From contig NZ_CP176395.1 of NCBI RefSeq assembly GCF_046244365.1, forward strand, positions 868,001-932,000: a stretch of 64,000 bases of DNA, read 5' to 3'. Under the pieces are notes generated by a model. The model did no database searches. It saw only the letters and a list, made by a program, of their open reading frames with translations, and was not told the origin of the DNA. The DNA comes from Paenibacillus_V sp046244365. GTDB taxonomy: Bacteria; Bacillota; Bacilli; Paenibacillales; NBRC-103111. Both the position numbers and the translations under genes were made by a program. Shown piece after piece: positions 1 to 8,958 of the stretch (its first letter is position 1; every line of letters starts with the position of its first letter).

Positions 1-454
1 CGAATAAAGACGCCATGGGCTGGATCGTCGTTTTGGCGGAGCCTTCCCGATCCTTCGGAGAGCCGGGCAGTTTAACGGCGGCATCCGCTAAACGCCCGAT
101 CGTCGACTCGGGAGCGGTCGTGACGGCAACGACCGCCGCCCCGAGCCCCTTCGCCTTCTGAGCCATCGAGACGAGGCTTTTCGTTTCTCCCGAACCCGAA
201 CCGATGATCAGCAGATCGTTTTCGCCGATACCGGGGGTTACCGTTTCGCCGACCACATAAGCGTCAATTCCCGAATGCATCAGGCGCATGGCGAAAGCGC
301 GGCCCATAAGACCCGACCTTCCGGCGCCCGCGACAAATACTTTCCCGGACCGCAGGATGCCATCGGCCAATTTCTCGGCATCTTCCTCGGCGATCCGTTC
401 GATAGAGTCGTGGAGCTCCTTCACGATTTCGGCTGCATAAGCGGTTGTTTTCAT
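1..454 (-). CDS. hxlB: 6-phospho-3-hexuloisomerase, 3' end beyond window
   Basis: This enzyme isomerises D-arabino-hex-3-ulose 6-phosphate to fructose 6-phosphate, the second step of the ribulose monophosphate formaldehyde-fixation pathway. The reading frame opens with ATG at 454-452 and runs off the left edge, so about 151 N-terminal residues are visible. They show a sugar-isomerase (SIS) fold: VFVAGAGRSG near residue 39, then LLIIGSGSGET near residue 81, the phosphosugar-binding loop. It starts 7 bp after the hxlA stop codon and is almost certainly co-transcribed with it. The identification is firm from both the sequence and the partner gene; the C-terminus cannot be judged. Confidence 0.93.
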   Translation of the reverse strand, partial: MKTTAYAAEIVKELHDSIERIAEEDAEKLADGILRSGKVFVAGAGRSGLMGRAFAMRLMHSGIDAYVVGETVTPGIGENDLLIIGSGSGETKSLVSMAQKAKGLGAAVVAVTTAPESTIGRLADAAVKLPGSPKDREGSAKTTIQPMASLF

Positions 455-460
455 CGGCCG

Positions 461-1093
461 TTACGCCCGTTCGATCAAACTTTTCATTTCGGCGGCCGTC
501 GCTTTTTTATCCGCTTGGCCGGTAATGCCGCCCCCCACAATGACGAGATCGGGATTTGCTTTAATGACTTCCGGCAAGGTGTTCATCTTGATGCCGCCTG
601 CAATAGCCGTTTTCGCATGCTTGACGACGCGTTTAATGGCCGTTAGCTCCTCGAAGGAGTTTTTGCCTGCCGCTTGGTGATCGTAGCCGGAATGGACGCA
701 GATGTAATCAACGCCGAGCGCGTCGATTTCCTTCGCTCTTCCCTCGATGTCCTTTACGTTTATCATGTCCACCATAATTTTATTGCCTTGCTTCTTGGCT
801 TCTTCTACGGCTCCCTTGATCGTCGAATCATCGGAAGCTCCGAGAACGGTAATGATATCCGCTCCCGCCTCGGATGCTTTCATGACCTCATAGCCGCCGG
901 CATCCATAATTTTCAGGTCGGCGAGGACACGCAGAGACGGGAACGCCGCTTTGATTTCTTTGACGGCTCTCAGTCCTTCGTTGATCACGACCGGCGTACC
1001 GATTTCGACGATATCGATGTATGCCGCCACCTCCGCCACCACTTTTTTTGCTTCGGGAATATCTACAAGGTCCAAGGCCAATTGAAGTTCCAT
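461..1093 (-). CDS. hxlA: 3-hexulose-6-phosphate synthase
   Basis: It condenses formaldehyde with ribulose 5-phosphate in the cytoplasm, giving hexulose 6-phosphate for HxlB. The 210 residues form a complete TIM barrel of the orotidine-5'-phosphate decarboxylase superfamily, with the DLKIMDAG active-site strand near residue 60 and the AGGIK and VVGGGIT phosphate-binding loops near the C-terminus. The length is typical. The start is fixed by AAAGGAG about 8 nt upstream. Gene order hxlA-hxlB matches the Bacillus hxlAB operon, where it detoxifies formaldehyde under control of HxlR. No hxlR gene is in the visible part, although a palindrome lies upstream. Confidence 0.96.
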   Translation of the reverse strand: MELQLALDLVDIPEAKKVVAEVAAYIDIVEIGTPVVINEGLRAVKEIKAAFPSLRVLADLKIMDAGGYEVMKASEAGADIITVLGASDDSTIKGAVEEAKKQGNKIMVDMINVKDIEGRAKEIDALGVDYICVHSGYDHQAAGKNSFEELTAIKRVVKHAKTAIAGGIKMNTLPEVIKANPDLVIVGGGITGQADKKATAAEMKSLIERA

Positions 1094-1176
1094 ATGATTA
1101 TCGCTCCTTTAGAAGGGTTCGTTGTTGTTGTTGTCGACACACGCTCATTGTAGAACCTAACTATCAGCTTAGGAAG

Positions 1177-1197
1177 TACGCACTTCAAAGTGGCGTA
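1177..1197 (-). promoter_or_regulatory. Imperfect palindrome upstream of hxlAB, candidate operator
   Basis: TACGC-ACTT-CA-AAGT-GGCGTA is an inverted repeat with a one-base insertion in one arm, about 85 bp upstream of the hxlA start. A winged-helix regulator such as HxlR would be the natural candidate to bind here, but the regulator gene is not seen and the match to known HxlR sites was not tested. Confidence 0.35.
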
Positions 1198-1248
1198 GTT
1201 ACCTGGACGGTACTATTGGAGGACAACTGCTTGACCGAGTATGTACAA

Positions 1249-1297
1249 AAAAGTCAAAAAAAGCCGAAGGACAGCGCTCATTCGCTATCCTTCAGCC
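1249..1297 (-). terminator. Rho-independent terminator of the 58-residue ORF
   Basis: On the minus strand a GC-rich stem (GGCTGAAGGATAGCG with CGCTGTCCTTCGGCT, six-base loop) is followed by a run of T. The stop codon of the small ORF lies in the stem, so stop and terminator overlap. Confidence 0.75.
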
Positions 1298-1461
1298 GTC
1301 TTTTGCCGCCTGCGATGCTTATAGATTCGAACGCTCGCGGCATTGCTCGCCAGAACGTTGCCCTGTTTGGCTTTGGCGGTTGCCGTCTGGTAAATTTTCA
1401 CGATAAGGTAAGTATGTTTGCCGACACGATGCTTGTATGTTTGCACATGTGTCCGAATCAT
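1285..1461 (-). CDS. Small basic hypothetical protein, 58 aa
   Basis: No family is recognised. The predicted product is short, very basic (many K, R and H) and without a membrane segment, and ends in a KHRRRQK cluster, so it could bind nucleic acid; that is only a guess from composition. An upstream in-frame ATG at 1488 exists, but the ATG at 1461 has AGGAGGG 7 nt before it and is preferred. An intrinsic terminator closes the gene. Ribosome binding site plus terminator argue for a real gene, but nothing else supports it. It lies divergently from the GH44 gene and upstream of hxlAB. Confidence 0.5.
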   Translation of the reverse strand: MIRTHVQTYKHRVGKHTYLIVKIYQTATAKAKQGNVLASNAASVRIYKHRRRQKTAEG

Positions 1462-1705
1462 GCTTCGCCCTCCTGTTATCGCTGCCATCTTACGTTATGT
1501 AGGGGATGCTTCGATTGTCGCGGCGGTCGATAGGAGGGGCAGCAGCCGCTCGGGGCGGGCATTTCCGGGAGGGGTGAATAAAAATCATCCTACTCAAGGC
1601 TGGGGGATGGTCCTATAATCGCTTAGTAAGTTTCGATTCCGGCTTGTCCCAGACTAGCGGAACGGGAACGAAGCTTTTATTGAGATCGAGAGGAGAATCC
1701 ATACC

Positions 1706-4700
1706 ATGTTTATTTCTACGCAGCGAAGAACGGTCCGGCTGCTCGTTTGGGCGTTGGCCGGAATCCTTATGATGAACGGGTTTTCTTTGCTTGGCATACC
1801 CAAAAACGCGGCTGCGGCGGCTTCCGTAGAGACCGCGGTCGACGTGCAGGCTTCGCCTGTCGCGCCGGGCTCGGCGGCTTCGCTTCTTGCGAAGGTGACG
1901 GCTTCGGAGGATGCCTCCCTATTGGTCGATTTGGAAATATTCGACCCCTCCTTGAAGAAGGTTCACCAGGCGTTCGCCGATCGCATCGACGTGAAGGCCG
2001 GCGAGACAAGAACGGTTCCTTTCGTCTGGAACGTGCCCCCGGGGCTCAGCGAAGGCGAGTATATCGTCAGCTTGGGCGTTTTCGGCGCCGGCTGGAACGG
2101 CATGTATGATTGGCATGCCGGAGCCGCAACGCTGACGGTTTCCCTGGAAGAGGTGGCTTTCACCGGCAGCGTGAAGGCTGCTCCGGAGACCGTTCGGCCG
2201 GGCGGTACGGTGAATGTCGGCGTTACGGTAACATCGCGGGTATACGGCGATGCTCTCATAGAAGCCGTCATTATCGGGCCGGATGGAGCGAAATCGACGG
2301 CGGAGATCGCGAAGAGCCGGTTCGAGGCCGGGCAGGAGCGTCATTTCGCCGCAGACTGGACGGTGCCGCAGGACGCGAAACCGGGAGATTACCGCGTCGA
2401 GCTCGGCGCATACAGTCCGGACCGCAGCCAAACGAAGCGCGTAAGCGCCGAAGCCGGCAGGTTCGCCGTACTGCCGGACGAAACGCAAGCGTTGCCGGCA
2501 CCGGAGTCCGTCAAAGCCGTGCCTGAGCTGCGCGCGATTAAAGTGACTTGGAATGAAGTTAACGGGGCGTCGGGCTACGATGTGGAGGCGGACGGCATCG
2601 TTGTGCCGGATGTCCGGGGAACCTCCTATGTTCATCAAGAGCTGCTTGCGAATACGCCTCACACATACCGCGTCAGAGCGAAGCGGGCCGGCGCAGCGGG
2701 GGTCTGGAGCGAGGCGGTAACCGCCCAAACCTCCGCGCCATCCGGTACGGCAGCCGTCAAAATTTTTTCGAAGACGGGAACGAGCAGCTGGTCGCAAATG
2801 CCGAGCCCGGGCTTCGAAATCGAAAGTGCGAGCGGTGAGCCGATCGATCTTAGCGAGCTGGCGCTGCGTTATTATTTTACGATCGAAGAGGAAAGTCCGT
2901 TGTCGATCGGCTTCTGGTCGACGGTTGCGAACCGGAACGTGACGACGAAGTTTGTCAAAATGCCGATTCCGTCCGAGACGGCGGATCATTACCTGGAAAT
3001 CGGGTTCACGGCCGATGCCGGGCCGCTTAATCCGGGTGCGAAGGCGGGCGTTTACACCTGGATGAACAAAGAGAATTGGTCGATCTTCGATCATACGAAC
3101 GATTACTCGTTTCTTTCGTCCTCGGATTATACCGATAACGGCAAAGTGACGGGCTACCGGTCCGGAGCTCTGGTGTGGGGAACGGAGCCTGCGCTGTTCG
3201 ACATCCCTTCGTATCCGCAAGAGGTGACGGCGGTCCCTGCCGATGACGCGATCACCGTATCGTGGCAGCCGGTTGCAGGCGCAACGGGTTATGACGTCGA
3301 GGCGGACGGACGGCTGGTCGAGAGCATTACGGGAACGTCCTATAAGCACGACTGGCTAAGCCCGGGCACCCGGCATTCGTATAAAGTGAGAGCGAGAGCC
3401 GGAGACAAGCTCAGCATCTGGAGCTCCAAGCTGTCGCTCAAGACGACGGGGGAACAGGCGCTTCCGGCTCCCTCGGGCGTGAGAGCGAAACCGGCGGAAA
3501 GCTCGGTTGCGGTGAGCTGGAGCAAGCTTGCCGAAACGGTAACCGGCTACGAAATCGAGGTTGACGGCGTCATCACGGACGCGGGGATGCAAACGTCCTA
3601 TATGCATGAAGGACTTGCTTCCGGCTCCCAGCATACGTACAGAGTGCGCGCCAAGGACGGGGTAACGCGCGGCATATGGAGCGCATTGCTGCGGGCGAAT
3701 GCGAAGTTCGTCCCTGAGGGCAAGTTCGACGTGACCTTCTCGGTCGATCCATCCGCGGACCGGGCACCGATCAGCCCGTACATTTACGGCACGAACGAAG
3801 ATTTGACGGGGACCGAGAATTGGACCGCGCGGCGGATGGGCGGCAACCGGTTGTCCACCTACAACTGGGAGACGAATGCGTCCAATGCGGGCGACGACTA
3901 CTTTTTCCTAAGCGACAATTATGTGCCTTGGTTCTACGGAGGCGTCCCGTGGGGCGGCAACATGCAGGAGCCGGGCATCGGCATTGCGGGCTTTCACCAA
4001 AAGTCGCTCGACAAGGGCATGTTCTCCCTCGTTACGCTTCAGTCGGCAGGCTTTGTGGCTAACGATAGTAACGGAGAGGTAACGGCTGCGCAAACGGCGC
4101 CATCCTCCCGCTGGGTCGAAGTGAAGCCGTCCAAGGGCGCTCCGTTCAGCCTCGTTCCGAATTTGACGGACAACGCCGTCTATATGGACGAGTTCGTGCA
4201 TTACCTGGTGAACAAGTTCGGCGGCGCCAAAACGGCGACGGGCATCAAGGCCTACCAGCTCGACAACGAGCCCGGCCTGTGGGGCAAAACGCATATGTAC
4301 ATGCATCCTCAGGCTCCGGGCAGCGCGGAGGTGGCGGATAAAGGCATCGCGCTCGCCAAGGCGGTCAAAAGCGTCGATCCGGACGCCGAGCTGTACGGTC
4401 CGGTTTCCTACGGCTTCGACGAAATGTACAACATGCACGAGGCCGCCGATTGGAACGCCGTTAAAGGTACGTACGACTGGTACATGGATTACTATTTGGA
4501 CCGCTTCCGCGTGGCGTCGCTGCAGGAAGGCAAGCGGCTGCTCGATGCGCTCGACATTCACTGGTATCCGGAGAATACGGCGGGCGGCTACCGGATTACC
4601 GACAGCAACTCTAACGGCAATCTGGAAGCGAACAAGGAGCGCATGCAGGCGCCCAGATCGCTGTGGGATCCGAGCTACACGGAGAACACTTGGATCGGAC

Positions 4701-5278
4701 AGTGGTTCAGCGGCTTCCTGCCGGTCATTCCGAGACTGCAGCAATCGATCGATACGTACAATCCGGGTACGAAAATCGCGATCTCGGAATACAATTACGG
4801 CGGCGAAAACAATGTGTACGGCGGCATCGCTCAAGCGGACGTTCTCGGCATTTTCGGCAAATACGGCGTTCATTTCGCCAGCTTCTGGAAAATGGTTAAC
4901 GGGCTTAAAGAAGCGCCGTATATTACAGCGGCGGCGAAGCTGTACCGGAACTACGACGGGAACGACTCGGGCTTCGGCGACACGAAGGTAAAGGCGGAGA
5001 CGTCCGATATCGAGAACAGCTCGATATACGGCTCCGTGTACGAGGATAGCGACAACAAGCTGCATCTGATCGTATTGAACAAAAACAACGATCATGCGAT
5101 GAATGCCGTGTTCGACCTCGCCGGAGCAAATGGCTATACGTCGGCGCGCGTCTGGGCGTTCGACGGCCAAAGCTCCGCGATAACGGAACGGGAGCCGGTT
5201 GCGGCCATTTCCGGCAATACATTCACCTACGAGATTCCGAAGCTGACGGCCTGTCACATCGTGCTTAGCGCGGAATAG
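1706..5278 (+). CDS. Secreted multidomain GH44 glucanase with internal CBM3
   Basis: A 1190-residue extracellular enzyme expected to cut beta-1,4-glucans such as cellulose or xyloglucan. Order: signal peptide (about 1-39, ending in an Ala run); two Ig-like domains (about 40-250); fibronectin III domain (262-345); family 3 carbohydrate-binding module (349-495, with the WSIFDHTNDYSF signature); two more FN3 domains (499-583, 585-668); GH44 catalytic domain from about 672 to the end. The likely acid/base is E855 in DNEPGLW and the nucleophile E1028 in ISEYNYGG; both are family motifs. The three FN3 domains share a GYDVEADG-like stretch, so they probably arose by duplication. A CBM3 between FN3 linkers, before the catalytic domain, is an uncommon order. 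AGAGGAG supports the start. The gene is monocistronic with its own terminator. Confidence 0.92.
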   Translation: MFISTQRRTVRLLVWALAGILMMNGFSLLGIPKNAAAAASVETAVDVQASPVAPGSAASLLAKVTASEDASLLVDLEIFDPSLKKVHQAFADRIDVKAGETRTVPFVWNVPPGLSEGEYIVSLGVFGAGWNGMYDWHAGAATLTVSLEEVAFTGSVKAAPETVRPGGTVNVGVTVTSRVYGDALIEAVIIGPDGAKSTAEIAKSRFEAGQERHFAADWTVPQDAKPGDYRVELGAYSPDRSQTKRVSAEAGRFAVLPDETQALPAPESVKAVPELRAIKVTWNEVNGASGYDVEADGIVVPDVRGTSYVHQELLANTPHTYRVRAKRAGAAGVWSEAVTAQTSAPSGTAAVKIFSKTGTSSWSQMPSPGFEIESASGEPIDLSELALRYYFTIEEESPLSIGFWSTVANRNVTTKFVKMPIPSETADHYLEIGFTADAGPLNPGAKAGVYTWMNKENWSIFDHTNDYSFLSSSDYTDNGKVTGYRSGALVWGTEPALFDIPSYPQEVTAVPADDAITVSWQPVAGATGYDVEADGRLVESITGTSYKHDWLSPGTRHSYKVRARAGDKLSIWSSKLSLKTTGEQALPAPSGVRAKPAESSVAVSWSKLAETVTGYEIEVDGVITDAGMQTSYMHEGLASGSQHTYRVRAKDGVTRGIWSALLRANAKFVPEGKFDVTFSVDPSADRAPISPYIYGTNEDLTGTENWTARRMGGNRLSTYNWETNASNAGDDYFFLSDNYVPWFYGGVPWGGNMQEPGIGIAGFHQKSLDKGMFSLVTLQSAGFVANDSNGEVTAAQTAPSSRWVEVKPSKGAPFSLVPNLTDNAVYMDEFVHYLVNKFGGAKTATGIKAYQLDNEPGLWGKTHMYMHPQAPGSAEVADKGIALAKAVKSVDPDAELYGPVSYGFDEMYNMHEAADWNAVKGTYDWYMDYYLDRFRVASLQEGKRLLDALDIHWYPENTAGGYRITDSNSNGNLEANKERMQAPRSLWDPSYTENTWIGQWFSGFLPVIPRLQQSIDTYNPGTKIAISEYNYGGENNVYGGIAQADVLGIFGKYGVHFASFWKMVNGLKEAPYITAAAKLYRNYDGNDSGFGDTKVKAETSDIENSSIYGSVYEDSDNKLHLIVLNKNNDHAMNAVFDLAGANGYTSARVWAFDGQSSAITEREPVAAISGNTFTYEIPKLTACHIVLSAE

Positions 5279-5287
5279 CTTCAGGGC

Positions 5288-5333
5288 AAAGCGTCCATTC
5301 GCAGCCGCTATCGGCGGCGGACGGACGCTTTTT
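5288..5333 (+). terminator. Terminator of the GH44 gene
   Basis: AAAGCGTCC pairs with GGACGCTTT across a GC-rich loop and is followed by T residues, 10 bp after the stop codon. Confidence 0.8.
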
Positions 5334-5479
5334 CGATTGGCAAGTTGCCGATCAAGTCTCGCTTCAAGGCGCAGCTTTCCCTTCGCCGGGCAAATTCAAG
5401 AGGGGCGTTCGCTCCGGACGCGCAGGTGTGATACGATAGCGGAATAGCGTTGGATAAGGAACGAACCGGAGGAGAGACG

Positions 5480-5722
5480 ATGAATCGTACAAACGGGCCG
5501 GAGACGGAGCGTCTGCTGGCCGAGCTGCTGCAGCGGCTTCGAGCCGCAGGCCATGAGGATGCGGAGCTGCTGGGCATGGTCGGAGACGCGATCGGGCATG
5601 CCGGCGAGCTGGCGGCGGAGAACGAGCGGCTGAAGCAGGAGGTCAAGCGGCTGCGCGGACAGCTGCAAATGAAAGCGGCCGGCTCCATGTCCAGCCGGTT
5701 GAAGGATGCGCTCCGGGAGTAG
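5480..5722 (+). CDS. Small coiled-coil hypothetical protein, 80 aa
   Basis: The product is a short, charged, almost wholly helical protein. Residues about 25-65 have heptad-like spacing (ELAAENERLKQEVKRLRGQL), which looks like a parallel coiled coil. There is no signal peptide or membrane segment. The ATG at 5480 has GGAGGAGAGA just upstream; the in-frame ATG at 5450 lacks such a site and was rejected. It stands alone between two terminators. Function unknown; it could be an oligomerising adaptor. Confidence 0.65.
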   Translation: MNRTNGPETERLLAELLQRLRAAGHEDAELLGMVGDAIGHAGELAAENERLKQEVKRLRGQLQMKAAGSMSSRLKDALRE

Positions 5723-5849
5723 CTGCCGGGGGATTTCGGCAATGGACGGCGACAAGAGCCGAAGCTTCGGTCATCGTTTACAGACTGCTAGCCCTTCTCA
5801 CGCTCAAGGAATGACTAGGCATCAGCAGGGTTAGCGGGTCGCGTTAACC

Positions 5850-5897
5850 AAAAAAAGGCTCTTCCGCACGGGTTTCCCGTTCATTGGAAGAGTCTTT
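5850..5897 (-). terminator. Terminator of the 398-aa hypothetical gene
   Basis: AAGGCTCTTCC and GGAAGAGTCTT form a stem; on the minus strand it is followed by a run of seven T. It lies 12 bp beyond the stop codon of the minus-strand gene. Confidence 0.8.
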
Positions 5898-5908
5898 CAT
5901 TTATGCCT

Positions 5909-7105
5909 TTATTCCGGGTCGCTATCCGAGCCGGCTTGTCCGTTTACAACTTCCTTCAGCTCCGGAATCGCGTCGACCAGCCATTCCCTGCGGCGTATCG
6001 CCGTACCGCTGAGGGCCGGCTGCTTGCCGTATTCCCATTCGATGTCCGCATGCTTCGTGTAGGCCTTGATCAAGTCGATCAGCGCGTAGCCCCACTCGCT
6101 GACTTGATAGCCCGTATAAGGGATATCCGGGTAATAGTGCAAGTAGGCTTCCTTCAGCATGAAGCCGGCGGACATCATGACGATCTGCGGCAGCGGCTTC
6201 TCGCCGATTTTCTCCATAATGGCGGCGGCGTTGATTTGCGTAGGCTCGGCGGCAAGCTTAGCGAAGGAAGGACCGTCGATGACGCCGTTTTCCTTGGCCA
6301 GCCATGCGGCGACCCAGTTCATGATCGGCTCGAAAGCGTCCGGCAGCTTGTCCTCAAGCGGCGTTTCCGGGTTGTCGAGATCGACCGTCCAGGTTTTGCC
6401 GTTCTTGGCCACGCGGATGTTGCCCGAAATGCCGGCCTTGCGCAGCGTAATGAGAGCATGCGTCTGCAGCTTCGTGGACAGCTGCTCGTCGCGGCAGCAT
6501 TTGCGCAAGATCGTCTCGGTGCGCGGCAGCGGGAACAGCGCCAGCGTTTGCAGCGCCTCGAGCGCGTTGGCGTACTCCATCGTAGCGATCGCTTCTTCGA
6601 TACGGCTCAGCACGCCGTCGTCCGGCTGCTCCGCCCATAATTCCAGCGGCGTTTTGTAGGCGGCGATCCGCAGCAGCGGCATGATGCCCTTCTCTTCGAG
6701 CTGCTCGGCGTCGAGCTGTTCCGTAAGCTGAACGCAAGCATTGTCGACGTCCGCCTTCAGCGCGTCGAACATCTCCTTGCTGTCTTTATCCGCAACGCCG
6801 TTCGTTCGGGTCGTTTCGAGCCAGTCGCGCAGCGCCAGCGGGTTATTGCGGTATACGGTAGCTGCTGCCGCCGCGAACGGCGGGGCGAACGGAAGACCAA
6901 GCTGCGCGTAGCGCGCCAGCAGGATTTGCAAGTCGATTTGGCGATCCAGCTGCTGCAGGGAGACGAATAAATTCATCCATGCTTCAAGCTGGGCCGGATT
7001 CGTTTTGGCAGCTCCGAAAAAATAAAAAGCAGCCGCACCGAACGCTCCTTTATTAATCATCTCTGTGCCATTGCGCATCAGCTCGTTACCGGCGGTTGTA
7101 TTCAA
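5909..7105 (-). CDS. TPR-like helical-repeat hypothetical protein
   Basis: 398 residues, cytoplasmic and mostly helical. The N-terminal 70 residues (NKGAFGAAAFYFFGAAKTNPAQLEAWMNLFVSLQQLDRQ) read as tetratricopeptide-like helical pairs; the middle is also helical (about residues 150-215 look HEAT/TPR-like), and the C-terminus is acidic. No catalytic motif or membrane segment was seen. It is transcribed alone, diverging from the nitric-oxide signalling operon. Function unknown; a scaffold role is inferred only from the repeat character. Confidence 0.75.
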   Translation of the reverse strand: MNTTAGNELMRNGTEMINKGAFGAAAFYFFGAAKTNPAQLEAWMNLFVSLQQLDRQIDLQILLARYAQLGLPFAPPFAAAAATVYRNNPLALRDWLETTRTNGVADKDSKEMFDALKADVDNACVQLTEQLDAEQLEEKGIMPLLRIAAYKTPLELWAEQPDDGVLSRIEEAIATMEYANALEALQTLALFPLPRTETILRKCCRDEQLSTKLQTHALITLRKAGISGNIRVAKNGKTWTVDLDNPETPLEDKLPDAFEPIMNWVAAWLAKENGVIDGPSFAKLAAEPTQINAAAIMEKIGEKPLPQIVMMSAGFMLKEAYLHYYPDIPYTGYQVSEWGYALIDLIKAYTKHADIEWEYGKQPALSGTAIRRREWLVDAIPELKEVVNGQAGSDSDPE

Positions 7106-7202
7106 AGGGATATACCTCCAATCGTTGATAGACCCATTATACTACATCCGACATGTGGGCGCGATTGTAGGATTTTCTGGATTTCATTAGAGGAATCGGC
7201 CC

Positions 7203-7229
7203 TTCGACAAGAATCGCCGCTTTGTCGAA
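7203..7229. promoter_or_regulatory. Inverted pair of candidate Spo0A boxes
   Basis: TTCGACAA, an 11-nt spacer, then TTGTCGAA form a perfect 8-bp inverted repeat. Each arm contains the 0A-box core TGTCGAA. It lies between the divergent 398-aa gene and the H-NOX operon, about 90 bp upstream of the latter, so it could tie nitric-oxide/c-di-GMP signalling to sporulation control. Binding is inferred from motif match only. Confidence 0.45.
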
Positions 7230-7316
7230 TTATGAAAACTAATGCTGGACGGCAAACCTCTGCGGGCTGTATCATTTTAGGTAGATAAAGGAAATGTGGC
7301 GGAGTAGGTGGGACAG

Positions 7317-8375
7317 ATGGACGAGCAATGGAGAAGGCAGGCGAAGTTCCTGATCGTGGACGATCAGGAATACAACATTTCGCTTCTGCAGCGGATGTTA
7401 GGCCGGTCGGGCTTCACGAACTTACATACGACGACGGACCCTCTTCGGCTTAGCGGGCTGTTTCAGGAAATTGAGCCGGATATCGTCCTGCTCGATTTGC
7501 ATATGCCGGGCATGGACGGGTTCGCCGCCCTGAGGCTGCTGAAGGAGCTGATCGCGGAAGGCAATTACCTTCCGGTTCTAGTGCTGACGGCGGATGTTAC
7601 GCAGGAGGCGAAGCAGCGTGCGCTGCAGGAAGGCGCGAACGACTTCTTGACGAAACCGTTCGATAAGACGGAAGTCATTCTCCGGATCGACAATTTGCTC
7701 AAGAGCCGGTACCTGCATCTGCAGCTGCAAAATCAAAACGTATTGCTGGAGGAAAGAGTCAGCAAGCGGACCTGGGAGCTGGAGAAGGCCAAGCTGGAAA
7801 TTCTCGAGCTGCTTGCGCGCGCGTCGGAATATCGCGACGACATGACCGGTCAGCATACGCAGCGGGTAGGACAAATGGCGGGAAACATCGCCCGCGAATT
7901 AGGGCTGCAAGAGCAAGAAGCGGACCTCATCCGGAAGGCGGCGCCGCTTCACGACTTGGGCAAGATCGGCATTCCCGACGGCCTGCTGCTCAAGCCCGGG
8001 AAATTTACGCCCGAGGAGTTCGAGCAGATGAAGACGCATACGACGATCGGCGCGAGTATTTTGGCAGGCAGCTCGTTCTCGGTGCTGGAGGTGGCGGGGA
8101 CGATCGCCTTGTCGCATCACGAGAAATGGGACGGCACCGGCTATCCGGAAGGGCGCAGAGGCGAGGACATCCCGCTGTCGGCGCGAATCGTCGCAATCGC
8201 CGATTTTTACGATGCGTTGACCCACGAACGGCCATATAAGGCGGCATGGAGCTCGGAAGAGGCGGTAGCGGAAATCCTGAGGCAGAAGGGCCTTCATTTC
8301 GACCCGCAGGTGGTCGAGGCGTTCCTAGCGGTATTGGAGCAAACGGCCGGCAAGCTCAAGACAGTCGATATATAA
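7317..8375 (+). CDS. Response regulator with HD-GYP domain (c-di-GMP phosphodiesterase, RpfG type)
   Basis: Predicted to degrade cyclic di-GMP when phosphorylated. Residues 1-125 are a receiver domain with phospho-acceptor D60 in LLDLHMPGMDG and the lysine of TKPFD. A short coiled coil (about 125-160) leads to an HD-GYP domain: H212-D213 in HDLGKIGIPD and HHEKWDGTGYP further on, so the metal-binding and GYP elements are intact. The ATG at 7317 is preferred over the in-frame GTG at 7308 because AGGTGG sits 5 nt before it. First gene of the operon with an H-NOX sensor, a hybrid kinase and a stand-alone receiver. Confidence 0.93.
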   Translation: MDEQWRRQAKFLIVDDQEYNISLLQRMLGRSGFTNLHTTTDPLRLSGLFQEIEPDIVLLDLHMPGMDGFAALRLLKELIAEGNYLPVLVLTADVTQEAKQRALQEGANDFLTKPFDKTEVILRIDNLLKSRYLHLQLQNQNVLLEERVSKRTWELEKAKLEILELLARASEYRDDMTGQHTQRVGQMAGNIARELGLQEQEADLIRKAAPLHDLGKIGIPDGLLLKPGKFTPEEFEQMKTHTTIGASILAGSSFSVLEVAGTIALSHHEKWDGTGYPEGRRGEDIPLSARIVAIADFYDALTHERPYKAAWSSEEAVAEILRQKGLHFDPQVVEAFLAVLEQTAGKLKTVDI

Positions 8376-8409
8376 AGAACGTGCAAGCAGATAAAGAAGG
8401 GGTGTCTGG

Positions 8410-8952
8410 ATGAAAGGCATGGTATTTACGGCTTTTCTGGAAATGGTAGAAAGCAAATTTTCGCTCAAAATCGCCGATGATATCATTGAGGCGTCCGATT
8501 TGCCGTCCGGCGGAAGCTATACGGCGGTCGGAACCTACGATCACGGCGAAATCATCAAGCTTGTCGTCCAGTTGAGCGAACGCTCCGGCATCCCGGCGAA
8601 TGCGCTCGTAAAGACATTCGGCGAATACTTGTTCGGCGAGCTGGTCGGCATGCATCCGCGGTTTGCGGAAGAAAACGAAACCGTCTTCGAATTCCTGCAG
8701 AAGGTGGACGGTTACATCCATGTCGAAGTGTTGAAGCTGTATCCCGGAGCGGAGCTTCCGGGGTTCGAATACGACGCGTCGACGCCCGGAACGCTGGTCA
8801 TGACGTACCGTTCCTCGCGGCCCTTCGCGGATCTGGCGGAAGGGCTCATTGCAGGCTGCATCAGCCATTACGGCGAAAATATCGAAGTAAAACGGGAAGA
8901 TTTGAACGGCGCTTCCGGCACCTCCGCCCGGTTTACCTTGAAACGGATGTGA
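8410..8952 (+). CDS. H-NOX (heme nitric oxide/oxygen binding) sensor protein
   Basis: A 180-residue soluble heme protein of the HNOB family. The proximal heme ligand is H104 in YIHVEVLKLYP, and the propionate-binding YxSxR motif is Y133-x-S135-x-R137. The spacing agrees with the family (H102 with Y131-S133-R135 in characterised members). No distal tyrosine assignment can be made without a structural alignment, so NO rather than O2 selectivity is inferred from the kinase partner. It begins 34 bp after the HD-GYP gene and ends 6 bp before the histidine kinase, the usual H-NOX/kinase arrangement. Confidence 0.93.
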   Translation: MKGMVFTAFLEMVESKFSLKIADDIIEASDLPSGGSYTAVGTYDHGEIIKLVVQLSERSGIPANALVKTFGEYLFGELVGMHPRFAEENETVFEFLQKVDGYIHVEVLKLYPGAELPGFEYDASTPGTLVMTYRSSRPFADLAEGLIAGCISHYGENIEVKREDLNGASGTSARFTLKRM

Positions 8953-8958
8953 CGGGCG

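Noticed and set aside
1919..5257. Long open frames on the minus strand (476 and 449 codons) opposite the GH44 gene
   Set aside because: They mirror a GC-rich gene, are rich in Arg and His with no domain pattern, and have no ribosome binding sites.
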